A stretch of 64,000 nucleotides of DNA from Ottelia alismoides (lineage: Eukaryota > Streptophyta > Magnoliopsida > Alismatales > Hydrocharitaceae), in NCBI GenBank assembly GCA_037367405.1, contig JAZKJV010010609.1, forward strand, positions 1 through 64,000, in the 5' to 3' direction. Numbering within the stretch: position 1 is the stretch's first letter; each line of letters starts with the position of its first letter. Positions 45,585 through 57,470 of this stretch are shown in pieces. The notes under the pieces were generated by a model that was not told where the DNA came from, searched no databases, and worked only from the letters and a program-made list of their open reading frames with translations. Both the position numbers and the translations under genes were made by a program.

Positions 45585-47750
45585 CTAACCGTTACTTGTT
45601 TAGAAAGCAGTCGAGAGTTACATTCAAAACTACCGCACCATCCGGGAAAGTACAAGTATCAACATTAGTTCACATAGATTTTTGTGGTCCTCTAAGGTTA
45701 TCTCTCTCAGAGGTGCACTCTTATTTCTCAACTTATTTGATGTTTTTTTGGAAATCTATGATCTATGTCTTAAAGAGGAAGGATCATGTCATTAATGTAT
45801 TTAAGGAAATTCATGCACTTATAGAAAGGAAGACAAGAAGGAAGCTTAATTGCATGGAGTATGTGGGATATTTTGACATGTATTGCATGGGCCATGGTAT
45901 TACACATCAGAAGACTCCACAGAAATCTCCACGATTGAATGTCATTCTCAAAGGATTAATGCCACTCTTATGAAGTGAATCATGTGCTTATTTTTTAGGT
46001 AAAACTATCTAGTTTCTTTTGAGGTGAAGCTTCGAACATTATTGCTCATGCGGTCAACTTGTCTCCATAGACGACTTCGGATGGACATATCCTTAATATG
46101 AAAAATATGTTTCCTTTTAGTAGTAATGTGAATTTAATCAAAACTTTTTGGGCATGTTCTAATAAATTTCAGATCCAAGTTAGAATCAAATGCTAGAGAA
46201 CACATCTTTGTGAAACATGGGCGTGATTAATTTGACTACATGTTATAAGACCTTTAGAGAAGAATCTAGTAAGAAATCGAGATGTAGTATTTGTTGAGGA
46301 CTAATACATCGAAAGATTCAGGAGACACTGGTAAGATTTTTGTACTTTTAAAAGCTAATTTTTAGTGTCATTGTACACATATGTAATTTCCACAATTGAA
46401 ATATAATCATAAAACTACAACCCTTGGCAATGCACGAAAAGGTATATGGTAGGTAGATGATTGATTCAAATGGAACTAGCAAATTTTGCACAAATTTTCG
46501 AATGACTTTTATTTTGGTACAAATTTAACTCCCGATGACCATGGGAAGGTTTTATTTTTTGTTCTATTATAAAAGACTTTGAAATGAGTTGAAACCTGTA
46601 CTAATTTATTCCAAACACTTCATAGTATTTTAGGGTTTTTTTCAAATATTTGATTTTTATATTTTAAATCTAAAAATAAGATTCTAGTGGTCCTTATGTA
46701 AATATCTAGAAACATAAGGGCGATATTATAATTTTAATCTAACTAAACTAAATTAATTAATAAATAAAACTAGAGAGGGAAAATATGCTATTTTTGCAAG
46801 AATAAAATGGATAATTTCATACAAAGTTACTGAAACTGCAAAGAGGCCCGTAAAGAGGTCCAGATAGGGATGTACATGAAAAACTAAAAGTTACAGATTT
46901 ATTTTTATAATATCTACGAAGGACATTAGATTTACAAATTAGAATTTGGATATACCAAGATTCTCACAATCCAATGTTCAAGAAATTATGATTATCGCAA
47001 TAGAAGTACGCTGAGGAAGTACTTCAAACATTCAACATGGATAAGATCAAGCCCTTAACACCCTTCTTGGAGCACACTTCAAGTTAACCACCAAGTATAG
47101 TTTAAGGACATAAGAAAATAGATGGATATAGAGTTGATTCTCTATGCATCATCAAAGGAAGTCTAATGTACGCCCTTTTATGTTATAGAGATGATATTGC
47201 TCATTTTGTTTGATTTTTCAATACGTTTATCTCAACTCCACGAAAAGGGAATTGTAATGTAGTCTAATGGATCTTAAGATATATGTGTGGCACTAGCATT
47301 ACGTATTTATTTTGAGTAGAGATATCGTTTCTTTTGGATTACCCATACTCTAATATGACATGTGATGTTAATGGAATACGATTTATATCCGTCTACTTGA
47401 TGACATATGCAAGTGTGGTGTTTCATGGAAATCTTGGTTGCAGAAGTGTGTGACACTGTATACTAAAGAGTATAATTCATTGCTATTATAGGAGAAAGTA
47501 AAAAAATTTTGTGCACGAAAGAAGTTTACACATGAATTTAGTTTTGGTCAAGACAAGTATATCCTTTATGAGGACAGTTAGAGCATGATTAACCTTAGTA
47601 AGAAATATACTATTCATGCAAAGTCAAAATACATTGAAGTCAGATATCATTTTATAGGGGATATGTTAAAATTAAAGAAATAAATTATTTGATAAGATCC
47701 ACAAATACGATGATGATATGATGACAAAGTCTATCGCTCATGAAGTTTGA
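45585..47750 (+). pseudogene. Ty1/copia pol remnant (integrase, RT C-terminus, RNase H)
   Basis: The left end is cut by L5. Integrase: KQSRVTF, VHIDFCGPLR, then WKSMIYVLKRKDHVINVFKE and HGITHQKTP (45600-45930), the copia integrase core in degraded form. Further on, in shifting frames, are copia C-terminal integrase wording (near 46230, RNRDVVF), RT C-terminus (LSQ.KYAEEVLQTFNMDK near 47000; KGSLMYALLCYRDDIAHF near 47150; WILRYMCGTS near 47280), and RNase H (WKSWLQKCVTLYTKE near 47430; HAKSKYIEVRYHFIGDML near 47620). Many stops. The order on the plus strand is the copia order (integrase before RT). The central RT is absent. Confidence 0.8.
46335..46980. other. Unexplained A+T-rich segment within the copia remnant
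   Basis: Lies where the RT N-terminal and catalytic region should be. No recognisable protein in any frame, no clear terminal repeats. It may be a decayed insertion or an RT too eroded to recognise. Confidence 0.5.
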
Positions 47751-48595
47751 GAGATGTTCTTCATTCACAGGTTTAGAGTAGTTCCGATATCGTCGGCTAG
47801 GAAGAGATATGTTGGGTGGTCTACCTCAATGTGGATACACAATCCTCAGTAGGACAATGAGTTATTCTAATTACAATCAGAAGGAGTTACCATTTTGTAA
47901 CATGAAAATATTAATTTTAATCACATGGGATTTATGACTTTTTGCACTCTACCTAATCTCATATCCGTGCCTATATGAATTTTTGGACATGCGAGCCCAC
48001 AACGGGTGATTATGCAATAAATGTTATTGCAAATATCATTCCCTGATCTGAAATGAAGAATAACTTTATTGCATAATAGGTCCCTTAGTACACTTAGGGT
48101 TATGTACCATGGCCATCTTAATGATCATACAACTGTTGATTCAATTATTGAATCATAGAGGTTGGTGCTTGGATGAATATCTAAAGAGTTAGATTGAGGA
48201 ATCATCAAGCACCGTCAAATGATTGTTAAGAGATGATCTCAAGCCTAAGTAGGAGATGGAAATTCTTTCTCATTTGGCTGATATCTGACCGACCTCTTGA
48301 TGCAGGTCCTCTGTATGGGAATAGAGATTCGGAGTTGTCAGATTAGTTGACTTAATGAGATAGAGATAACCAAAGACCTATTTCGTATGCAACCATGATA
48401 TAAGCATGCATCATCTGACCAGAGATAGATGTGTTACTATATGTTTGAGTATGTACATTTGGCAGACCAATAGGTTGATAACCTAACCAAGGTCTAAACA
48501 CCGGCGAGCTGGTGTGCATGTTAGGGACTATGAGTAATACGATCTCTCAAAGGGATCATACGGGTTCACTTCTGAACCAGAAGACATGAGCTCAT
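47751..48595 (+). other. Probable 3' flank or LTR of the copia remnant
   Basis: Follows the RNase H remnant and runs up to Athila-2. By position it should hold the copia 3' LTR, but I find no second copy to define its ends, and no gene. Confidence 0.45.
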
Positions 48596-51383
48596 TGATG
48601 ACAAGCCAAGGCAACTCGGGTTAAGTAATATCTAAGGATCGTTGCGACCTGAATCGCAAGGCCCAGTCAATCAAGAAAAATCAAGACCACAATTAAGATA
48701 ATCACAAGCACAAAATCCAATGTAGCGGTCTCTGCTATTTATTTAACCTGGTATAGCGATCAGGGTCGAACACAAGGAGCACGGAAATGAATGAAATAGT
48801 CAGTAATCAGAAAATAAAAGGCATATTTTTGTGGTTTTAAATTTACATTTTTTTATATTTTCTAATAAGAAAACAAATAAAAAGATAAAGAAAATCAATC
48901 TTTAACAATTTTTATTAAGACTAAAAATTACTCCAAAATTAGAAAAAAAGTATTTTTATATTCTTCAAATATGCAAGTGTTTTTGGTAATTTTCTGGTAT
49001 TTTTAAGATTTTTATACAATTTTCTAAAAATGAAAGAAATGAAAATAGGGCAAACAGTGCACAACTAGGACAAAAATACAAGTTAAAAATTCTTAAAGTG
49101 TCCTAATGTCCTGGATAGCAATTTTATGCCCAAGAAAATAAAATTATCTACCTACAGAAACTGAATTCTCATTTTTTTTTGATTTTTTGAGGATTTTTAA
49201 GATCTTTTAGTCTTTTGAGATTTTTAGGGTTTTTATAAAAGATAATGTAACAAAAATTATACTGTAACGAAAACGCACTAAAACAAACACGTAGAAATTT
49301 TTATAAAATTTTTGAGCTACAATTATAACTTTTTTGGTATTTTAGAAAATATACAGGACACTTTTTATGGGTTTTTTATTTTTAGAAAATATCAAAGAAA
49401 ATTAAATCGAGTCATAAAAAATACCATAATTATTACACTTTAGTAGGAGGACGGTGCAGAGAATGTTCCCTACGTGCGTTCGGATGCGTCAGATCAGTTG
49501 GCTGAAAAGTCTGCACGGTCGGCGGTTGAGATTCGATCTGGTAAGTGAAGGCTGATCTGACAGTGGATTAAGAGGGAGGAAGAACAACCTCCAGACGAAC
49601 TTCGATCAGCAACGGGAGGAGATCCATCGGGCAGATGACCTCTCCAAGGAGGGCCTGAGTGACGTGACAGTGTTCCGCGTCTGGTGGCGAACTCCGATGC
49701 GCTGGCGAACGATCAGATGGTCGTAGAGGTGTATGGCTGCTTGGAGCTGCTCCGCCCGAGCACTGAGGGAACCAGAAATGGTCTTCTACACGCGAATGGA
49801 CCTGCAGAGGGTGAGACGCTCGGAGATGTAGCTCCGACGAGGTTTATTGCTTGTTAAAGAAGGGAGAAGCGCAAGGGAATGGAAGTTCATTCCCGAAGAA
49901 GATGGTAGGAGGAGATCTGAGCCTTATTCTCGACCTAAGGGATGTGCCTAAGGGTGATCAAGATGCGGTGCGAGGTGGAGGGCGATATGGCGTGCTGATC
50001 TGAACGGATGGGTTGTGATATCAGGGCTCTGACCGGCTGATCGGAGCACATGAACTGGCGGCGGAGCTAAATGGGAAGGACAAATCGAATGGATGAAAGG
50101 AAGTAGTGTGGTCGATAGCTGAGGTTCTAGATGAACTCTAGAGCTTCAGGTGGCAAGCAAGGTTATGGCCTCGACCAAGCTGTGGAAGGCCGGGAGGCTT
50201 GTCATGGCGGCACACGCTAGCCACGAGGCTGAGCACCGTGGATGCTCCACCAAACTCCAATCCGAGAGGCCCCTCGGGAAGCTGTCACTCAACCTGAGGT
50301 GTCAAGGGCTGGTATGAGAAGCAAGGCACGAGCAAGAGCTACTAGAAGGCAGAAGAGATGCTATATAGGGAGCTCCAGGGTCTAGAAGGATCGGTGAAAA
50401 GTGCGAGACTCGAGAGCGATTCGGATCATCCAAGGAATTCGTGAGGATCACGGAGGTCCGAGGAATCAAGGGTCCCAGAATCGAGGTGAGATGAGCTCGG
50501 ATTCGGGCGGGAGAAATCGGAGAAAAGACTCCGGGGATGGGTTTTCGACCCGACCCGAGCTAGGAGGGGGCGTTGACTGGGTTCAACAAACCCTCCTAGA
50601 CCAATCAGGAAATAGGAATATACATAATACTTACAAATTAAATAAAAAATAGTAAATGGCTTTACAATAAAAAGTGTATAAAATGAAAAATATTTATTAT
50701 TTTTCAAACTATTTTTCTTTGATTTTTAATTATTTTTATGAGAAATAAAATAGTTTATATATAGTATATAGTGTTATATACATGTATAATATACCTATGT
50801 ATTTTGTTCAATAATTTTTGTTTTATTATTTTTACACAAACATCCCAATTTTGTAATTTATTTATTTTCAACATAATTTTAGGAGTTCAAAATAATTTTT
50901 ATTTTTTTATTTTTTATTTACAAGTACATAATTAACAGAGAGGGAGGCACGTATACAAGTGTTGTGTACAAGTGAGAGAAGATTTTATTTGATTTTTATT
51001 TTATTTTATTTTATTCTTAGGAACATATACAATGAGGTAAAAAGACTATGTTATTTTGAGTTTGTCAAAAATAATTATTTATGCATATAGGTAATATGTA
51101 CAATATAGAGTAGGCCCTATCTCTCTCTACTTATTTTGTTTGGCGATCAGGTCAAGGCTTGACCTTCTCTTTGGAGTTCGGGTCACTCTGTATTTATTCT
51201 AAATACCTACTTCCTTTTTCTTTTCCTTTATTCTTTTATTTTTGCACAAACACATGCTAAATATGTAATATTAACAAATGCATGCATAATGCTAACTTAT
51301 TGGATTTACACCTTTTTACATGATGCTTTGCCATGATAAATAGCTAAAATAAAAGAATAAAGAGTGAGAATCAAGGTTCATCA
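48596..51383 (-). repeat. Athila-2 3' LTR (2788 bp)
   Basis: TGATGACA at the left, GTTCATCA at the right. It is shorter than the 5' LTR because about 505 bp present at 62458-62964 are absent at 49449/49450. A TATA-like box lies on the minus strand at 50362-50371 (CCTATATAGC). The first 70 bp, read on the minus strand, match the start of the Athila-1 5' LTR. Confidence 0.9.
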
Positions 51384-51398
51384 TCCCCCTATACTTTA
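51384..51398 (-). promoter_or_regulatory. Athila-2 polypurine tract
   Basis: Minus-strand AAAGTATAGGGGGA directly before TGATGAACC. This is the real tract; its core is repeated four more times inside the element (52974-53325). Athila-1 has lost its equivalent. Confidence 0.85.
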
Positions 51399-52622
51399 CC
51401 TTTGCTAGTCCCTTAGCAAACACTTATTTGAAAAAGATTGAAAAGGAAAATAAAAGAAAAAGAAGGAGAATCAAGGTTGATTATTAAACTTGTCTTCATT
51501 AAAATGAAGTATGGTGCTTAGTCAGACCTTTGGATTATTAGTTTGTCGGAACCTTATTTGGACCTAGGTTTAAGACTCAACAGCCTCCAAGTTCCACCAA
51601 TCTATGGTTAGGACTCCTCGATAATCCAGATCAGAACAAGTCTACATACACAAACTCTAATGACCATGAATCTTTTCTTGTACTGTGTAAGTGATATGTA
51701 GCTCCCCACCTCAGAAATGACAAGGCAACAACCTCCCTCAACAAGGTAACTCTAATGCCCTAGTCTGGCAGCTCTTTCCTCGAGGAGCGGGGTATTCCCT
51801 TCTAAGTTCAACTTCAGTCGGCTCAAGAAGAGGATAAAAGAAGAGAATGGACCATGTCCAGTGTAGCCACATATCCCTGGGAGCCCAACCAGTGTAGCTA
51901 AGTCTCCAGCTGCAAGCTTCATGAGATGAGAATGGGTAACATAAGCTTTGCTTTATTTGGCTATATACACTCCAGCAAGTATTTTATTTTCTATCAGTCC
52001 TGCCACTTTTTTGGAGTTTTTCTTTTTTTTTGCACATTTTTTTATGATCATATGTACACCATATCTACATGGTGCAACATATGTACACAAGGACTTTTTC
52101 CTCTTGATCCAGTAGACTGTCCATCTTTTGAAGCATTATTGCAACCCACAACTCCTGTCTTTAGACCTAAAAATTGCCAGACCAAGTTGAGGCATATTTC
52201 CTTCCCTAAAGGAAGATGAGAGGTTCTGCCTAGACGTACTACCCTCGTATGCTACCCCAAGCCAAAGGAAACTGCCTCCTCACCTCCTCATCCGTAGAGA
52301 GCTATGTGTAAGGTGCTGGAGCAAGTAAAGCCATTGTCTATGAGAGTCATGTGTGCGTTGTTAAATGTTCTACTTAGGCTCATCAAGATGACATGTGATC
52401 ATAGCCTAGTGGACTCAAAGAATTAAGTCATTAATGGACCTAAAAAGTCTTAACCCTAAATCCTATAAGGTTCCACTTAAAATTAAGTGGATTAAGGTCT
52501 TAATCAAGCTCCATTTTCCAATTTAGTTCTAGGCTAGTTTAAATGCCAACTATGATTCAGAAGAATATACAAGTATATACAAAAATATTTTTATGCTAAG
52601 TTTTTGAAAATGTGCAAAATTT

Positions 52623-52892
52623 TTGAAAATATTTGAATGCATGAATGAATGCAGAAGTTTTGCAAACTATTTACAAACATTTACACAAATATTTTGTAAA
52701 CTTTTATTTTTCAAACATTTTACAAAAAAATGTACTATATACATTTTGATACAAAAGTATTTACAAGCTTTTTACAAACAAAATATTTTTACAAACATTT
52801 ATACAAAAATAACTTTTAGAAATAGCTATGTATGTGCAAGAAAGGATTTTATGTACAAGAAAAATTTTAAAATTTTTGCGATTTTTAGATAA
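52623..52892 (+). other. Antisense open frame, 89 codons, counterpart of 19174-19437
   Basis: Opposite to pol in Athila-2. It shares CKLLFFKHFTK and a similar C-terminal part with the Athila-1 frame, with length differences between. No known domain. Low-complexity A+T-rich DNA is an alternative explanation. Confidence 0.35.
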
Positions 52893-52973
52893 AGGATTTT
52901 AGCCTTTTTATTTATTAACACACTCACACAAAGTACGAGTGATGGCTAAAGTATATGTGTAATACATACGACA

Positions 52974-53325
52974 CCCCCTATACTTAGCTCGAATGATGTC
53001 CTCAGAGTGAACAAAGAGTGATGAAGAAGACATAACTCATGCTTAGTATAGGGATGTAAAAAGGAATGCTATACTACAATGACGAATCAAATAATAGAAT
53101 GAAGAGGGCTCGGTGGTTCCCCCTATACTTAGGATAAATTGATCCTAAGTATGGCAGAGTGTACACAATGAGAAAATCGAGTGAGAGAATGTACACGATC
53201 TACCTCCCCTATACTTATGGTAAAATATCCCTAAGTATAGGCATCAAAACATAGGTATAAAGAATCAACAAATAATAAAAAATCTGACACCCCCTAACTT
53301 AGGGTAAAACACACCCTAAGTATAG
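52974..53325 (-). repeat. Athila-2 PPT-core hairpin array
   Basis: Four modules. 52974-52986: CCCCCTATACTTA, the complement of a purine tract. 53125-53152: ATACTTAGGAT with ATCCTAAGTAT, 11 bp. 53208-53241: CCTATACTTATGG with CCCTAAGTATAGG, 12 of 13 paired. 53294-53325: CTAACTTAGGGT with ACCCTAAGTATAG, one bulge. Read on the element strand, the order and loop sequences correspond to hairpins 1-4 of Athila-1. Confidence 0.9.
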
Positions 53326-53454
53326 CATAATCACAAGATGCAGATGGGGTTTTAGACTAAAGAATGATATCATTTGGACATCTGGATCTATATAAGGTAG
53401 AAGACAGTGATAATCAGGCACGAGATGCAACTGATGTGAGTCAAAGACCACATC

Positions 53455-54610
53455 TCATGGAAAATGAATCGGTGCGATGTCAACGATCATCGGCTCATGA
53501 TCTAGATATGGTTTGAGGCGCTGACCGTTAACACGAAAGGTGGACTCAGATTACTATCGTTGTCATGCACCTTTCGGACCAGGTATGGTCCTTTCTACTT
53601 ACTCTGCAATTTCCCTGGAAATAATCTAAGCCTGGCATCAAACAACCATACTCTCTGATCTGGCTCAAACTGCTTATGGCTGATATGAGAATCATGCCAT
53701 ATCTTTACTCGCTTCTTATACTGTAGGCTGCTTGAGAAGGTTGTGTCTCTAAGCTCCTCCAGGGCTGCCAATTCTGCCTTCCTTTGATCTCCTATACTCT
53801 CTGGATCCAATAATATATCAGTGACAACCCAAAGTAACTCGTGCTTAATCTCAACAAGTAAATGGTAGGGCTTGCCATAAACAAGATGAAAGGGAGACGT
53901 ACCCAAAGGAGTCTTGAAGGAAGTCTGATATGCCCACAAAACCGAGTCCAAAAATTATGACCAATCCTTTCGGTCTGGGTGGACTACCTTCTGCAATATC
54001 GTCTTGATCTCCCTATTCGATACTTCAACAAGACCATTGGTCTGAGGATGATATGGAGTAGCAACTCGATGGTATATACTGAACTCGTTAGCAAGGGCCT
54101 TTACCTTGCCGTTGATAAAGTGAGACCCCCCATCAGATATCAATACTCTAGGCACCCCGAATTGTGAAATGATATTCTTCCCAAAAATCTGTAAATAGTC
54201 TTAGCATCTGCGGTTCGGACGGGTATGGCCTCAACCCAATGACTCACATAATCGACAACCAACAGAATGTACTCAAATACCTGACTTTTAGGGAATGGAC
54301 CCATGAAATCGATGCCCCATGCATCAAAAACCTCACAAAAGTGAATGTGTTGCATTGGCATTATATCACGCTGTCCATAAGTGCCCATCCTCTGACAGTC
54401 AGTACACCTCTTTACGAATTCATCAGAATCCTTGAAGAGGGTAGGCCACCATAGTCCGAATTGGAGTACTTTCTGTGATGTTCTCCTCCCAGAATGATGT
54501 CCTCTTGCCTCAAGCTTGTGGCAGTATGTGAGGACGCTGTAGTGCTCCTCTTTAGGAATGCATCGACGCCAGACGCTATCCCCTCCTTCATGATAAAGGA
54601 TAGGATCCTC
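53455..54610 (-). pseudogene. Athila-2 integrase (broken), end of pol
   Basis: Integrase with a better-kept core than Athila-1: FDAWGIDFMGPFPKS (near 54320), VLISDGGSHF and, 35 or so residues on, NGLVEVSNREIK (53955-54155), so all three DDE acidic residues are present. An upstream frameshift separates this from the HHCC part (54412-54690). C-terminal module: FHLVYGKPYHL, RVWLFDARLRLFPGKLQ (53595-53951). The stop TGA is the complement of 53455-53457, the same place as in Athila-1. The final C-terminal stretch is out of frame. Confidence 0.87.
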
Positions 54611-55471
54611 CTAATGGTAGGACTTGGCCTTTGCCAGGAAAGTCTCAAGTCGCTGCCTAGGCCAACCTTGTGAAACTTTCTTGGCAACAAGATAATTCAC
54701 AATATCGGCGTACCATGGGAGCGGGGCGATAGCAAGGATCGCCCCATCTGGGAAGGTCTCTATAATGGGATCAGTCTGCTCAGATTCCTCAAGATTCTCT
54801 AATAGGGAGAGATGATCTGCCACCACATTCTTGACTCCAGGTTTATCCTTAATCTCAATATCAAACTCCTGGAGTAGAAGGATCCATCTAGTCAGTCTCG
54901 CTTTGGCATCCTTTCTTGCCATGAGGTACCTGATGGTGGTATGATCGGTAAAGATAGTCACTTTGGATCTAAGGATATACGATCTAAATTTGTCCAAGGC
55001 GAAAAATACGACTAGCATCTCTTTTTCCATGATAGTATAGTTCCGCTGCGCGGCATCCAATGTACGGCTAATGTAGTGAATGACAAATGACACTCCATCC
55101 CTCCTCTGTCCCAGCACGGCCCCTACGTTAAAATCGGAGGCATCCATCATGATCTCGAATGGGAAATACCAATCAGGCGGCTGAAGGACATGAGCCTCGA
55201 CAACTAAGCTTTTGAGAATCTCAAACGATACAAGACACTTATCATCTACAATGAACTCAGTGTCCTTCGTTACCAAATCAGTCAACGGTCGGGAAATCCT
55301 GCTGAAGTCATGAATGAACCGTTGGTAGAAACCAACATGCTCCCGAAAAGACCGTAACTGTCGCATGTTGGACGATGGATTGAGTTTCCTGATGATATCC
55401 ACCTTGGCTGGATCAACCTCTATGCCCCTGTTGGAGATGATATGACCAAGCACCATCCCCTGAGTCACCAT
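54611..55471 (-). pseudogene. Athila-2 RT C-terminus, RNase H and start of integrase (one open frame)
   Basis: The longest intact stretch in the window (286 codons). Order: GMVLGHIISNRGIEVDPAKVD (RT palm end), LRSFREHVGFYQRFIHDFSRI (connection), FEIMMDASDFNVGAVLGQRRD with the RNase H Asp, EKEMLVVFFALDKFRSYI, FTDHTTIRYLM, and VVADHLSLLE. It then runs into the integrase N-terminus. The ATG at 55471 is internal, not a true start; the frame is a fragment of a larger polyprotein. Confidence 0.88.
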
Positions 55472-56360
55472 GAACTGAATCTTCTCCCAAGATAGAATAA
55501 GGTGGACCTCAATGCATCACTGAAGAGCACAGTCTAGGCAGTCAAGACAAGCATCAAACCCATCGCCGTAGACCGAGAAGTCATACATGATGACCTCCAA
55601 ACAGTCACCCACCATGTCTGAGAAAATGGACAATATGCACCTCTGGAATGTCGTCGGGGCATTACATAGACCAAAGGGCATCCGTCTTAAAGCATAAGTC
55701 TCAAACAAATAGGTGAATGTCATCTTGTCCTGATCTTCAGACGCTATGACCACCTAATTGTAGCCGAAGTACCCATAAAAAAAGTAGTAATGACTCTTCC
55801 CATCTAGCCTCTCTATAATATGATCAATAAAAGGCAACGAGAAATGATCCTTCTTGGTGGCCTGATTCAATCGTCTGTAGTCCACACAGACCCTCCAAGA
55901 AGTGGGTACCGGGGTAGCTATCTCCTCTCCAGACTCACTCACAACTGTAGCGATGCCCGTCTTCTTGGGCACCACATGTAATGGACTAATCCACTTGGAG
56001 TTAAAGATGGGGTAGATAAAATCGGTGCTCCACCATTTTGATATTTCCTTCATGATCACCTCTTGAAGATTCGGGTTCAGCCGTCACTGGAATGCATGCG
56101 ACGGCTTTGCATCCTCTTCTAGATAGATATGGTGAGAGTACATGGCCAGACTTATCCCCTGGAGAACAGCTACGCTCCATCATATTGCCTTGCAGTTCTT
56201 TTCAAGAACCTCTATCAAACGAGATTCTTGTTCTCTAGTCAAATCTGCTGAGATAATGACTGGGTACATCTCATGCTCACACGCAAGGAATCTATACTTC
56301 AACGACTACGACGACGGCTTCAGTTTTGGGCGACTGGGAGCTAGCAAATCTGGCTTTTGA
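55472..56360 (-). pseudogene. Athila-2 reverse transcriptase, N-terminal and palm part (broken)
   Basis: IPVTAEPESSRGDHEGN is an out-of-frame trace of the N-terminus, followed in frame by IYPIFNSKWISPLHVVPKKTG, SWRVCVDYRRLNQATKKDHFSLPFID and FFYGYFGYN (55754-56059). Then RRMPFGLCNAPTTFQRC and LEVIMYDFSVYGDGF (55517-55753). The catalytic pair, expected DD, reads YD. A stop separates the two frames and another lies before 55471. Confidence 0.87.
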
Positions 56361-57470
56361 AAGGTCTGAGTGAATGCAACCTGATCTGAATAAGAGAACT
56401 CTCGCTGATCATACAAAACTAGTGAAGGCTGCCCTGCTGGTGTATCTGGACTCGGTGTTGGCACGGTCTGCACCCTAGCTGTTGGCTATGTGGAAATCAG
56501 ACAAGGTAATAAATCATCAAACTCTGACCAATCTATGTCTGAATCCGAGGGATCATAATCAGAATCACATGATACAAAATCTGCTTAGCTATCCTGAACG
56601 TGGTCGTCAGCCTCAAGAATGTCTTCATCCAGGAGTGTGCTCTCTGAACTCTCCTCTATTGGAAACTGCAAATCTATGACATCTGAAGGTGAGAGAAGGG
56701 CTTGTGAAACGGTATCAGACCAAGCGCCTTCATCATCAGTGATCACAAAGTCGCACTCCTGGTGGACGTCTCGCTCTGCCTCTGTCGTCTGCTCTGTGTC
56801 ACTACACTGCTCTGAGCAAGCTGAATCTCGCGCTCTGGTCTCATTGATTCTATGTTTGTATACTCTTGCCTTCGACCCGAAAGTACACCTTCCCGCTATC
56901 ATGGTCGGACACCGCCTTGGCTGTGGCCAAGAATGAGCATCCTAGAATGACGGGGGTATCAGTCACGGATTCAGGGATCTCCATGTCCAACACAACGAAT
57001 TCTACAAGGAATTTCAGGCCCTGAATTGTGACGACCACATCCTTTAGCAACCCCTTCGGCCTCTTGACAGATCTATCAGCAAACTACGGGACTGCCCTGC
57101 TCTGTCGAAGAGGGCCAAACTCTAATCGGTCGAGTAAGGCTGCCAGAATGAGGTTGATAGAAGAGTTTCTATCTAATAGAGTACGGTCGAACCTCTGCTC
57201 ATGAATATGGCATATGACATAGGGAGATCCTGCATCTGGACTCTTGGCTGGCAGACGGTTCTGGATGGTGAAGCATGTGGCCCGGGTCAACACATGGATC
57301 TCTGCCTGATGGTTCCTCTTCTTCCTACGGATAGCGGTCTTCTCTCCCAAGTTCTTCTGGAAGAGAGGGATGTGCTCTAGTGCCTCCTGTAGAGTCCACT
57401 GGATATAGAATCTATCAATCATCTGTTGGCTGAACTCTAGCTATTGTTTTTTTTTTTGGATTTTCTCTTT
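56361..57470 (-). pseudogene. Athila-2 protease and protease-RT linker (broken)
   Basis: Protease N-terminal half at 57084-57422 (TLQEALEHIPLFQKNLGEK, EIHVLTRATCFTIQNRLP, EQRFDRTLLDRNSSINLI) and flap half at 56850-57050 (FVVLDMEIPESVTDTPVILG). The active-site Gly expected after Asp-x is Asn. The frame is continuous with gag apart from stops. The linker (56400-56900) is acidic, with VHQECDFVI as in Athila-1. Confidence 0.82.

Larger units (their letters stand above)
51399..53454 (-). other. Athila-2 noncoding region between pol and 3' LTR
   Basis: 2.05 kb. No env-like frame on the sense strand. It contains the hairpin array and the antisense frame. 51850-53454 aligns with Athila-1 18607-20220 read on the other strand; 51399-51850 has no counterpart in Athila-1 because of the deletion at 20220. 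Confidence 0.8.

Noticed and set aside
57430..57470. A11 run before protease as a programmed frameshift site
   Set aside because: Gag and protease are in the same frame in Athila-2 apart from stop codons, and the run is only 7 A in Athila-1.
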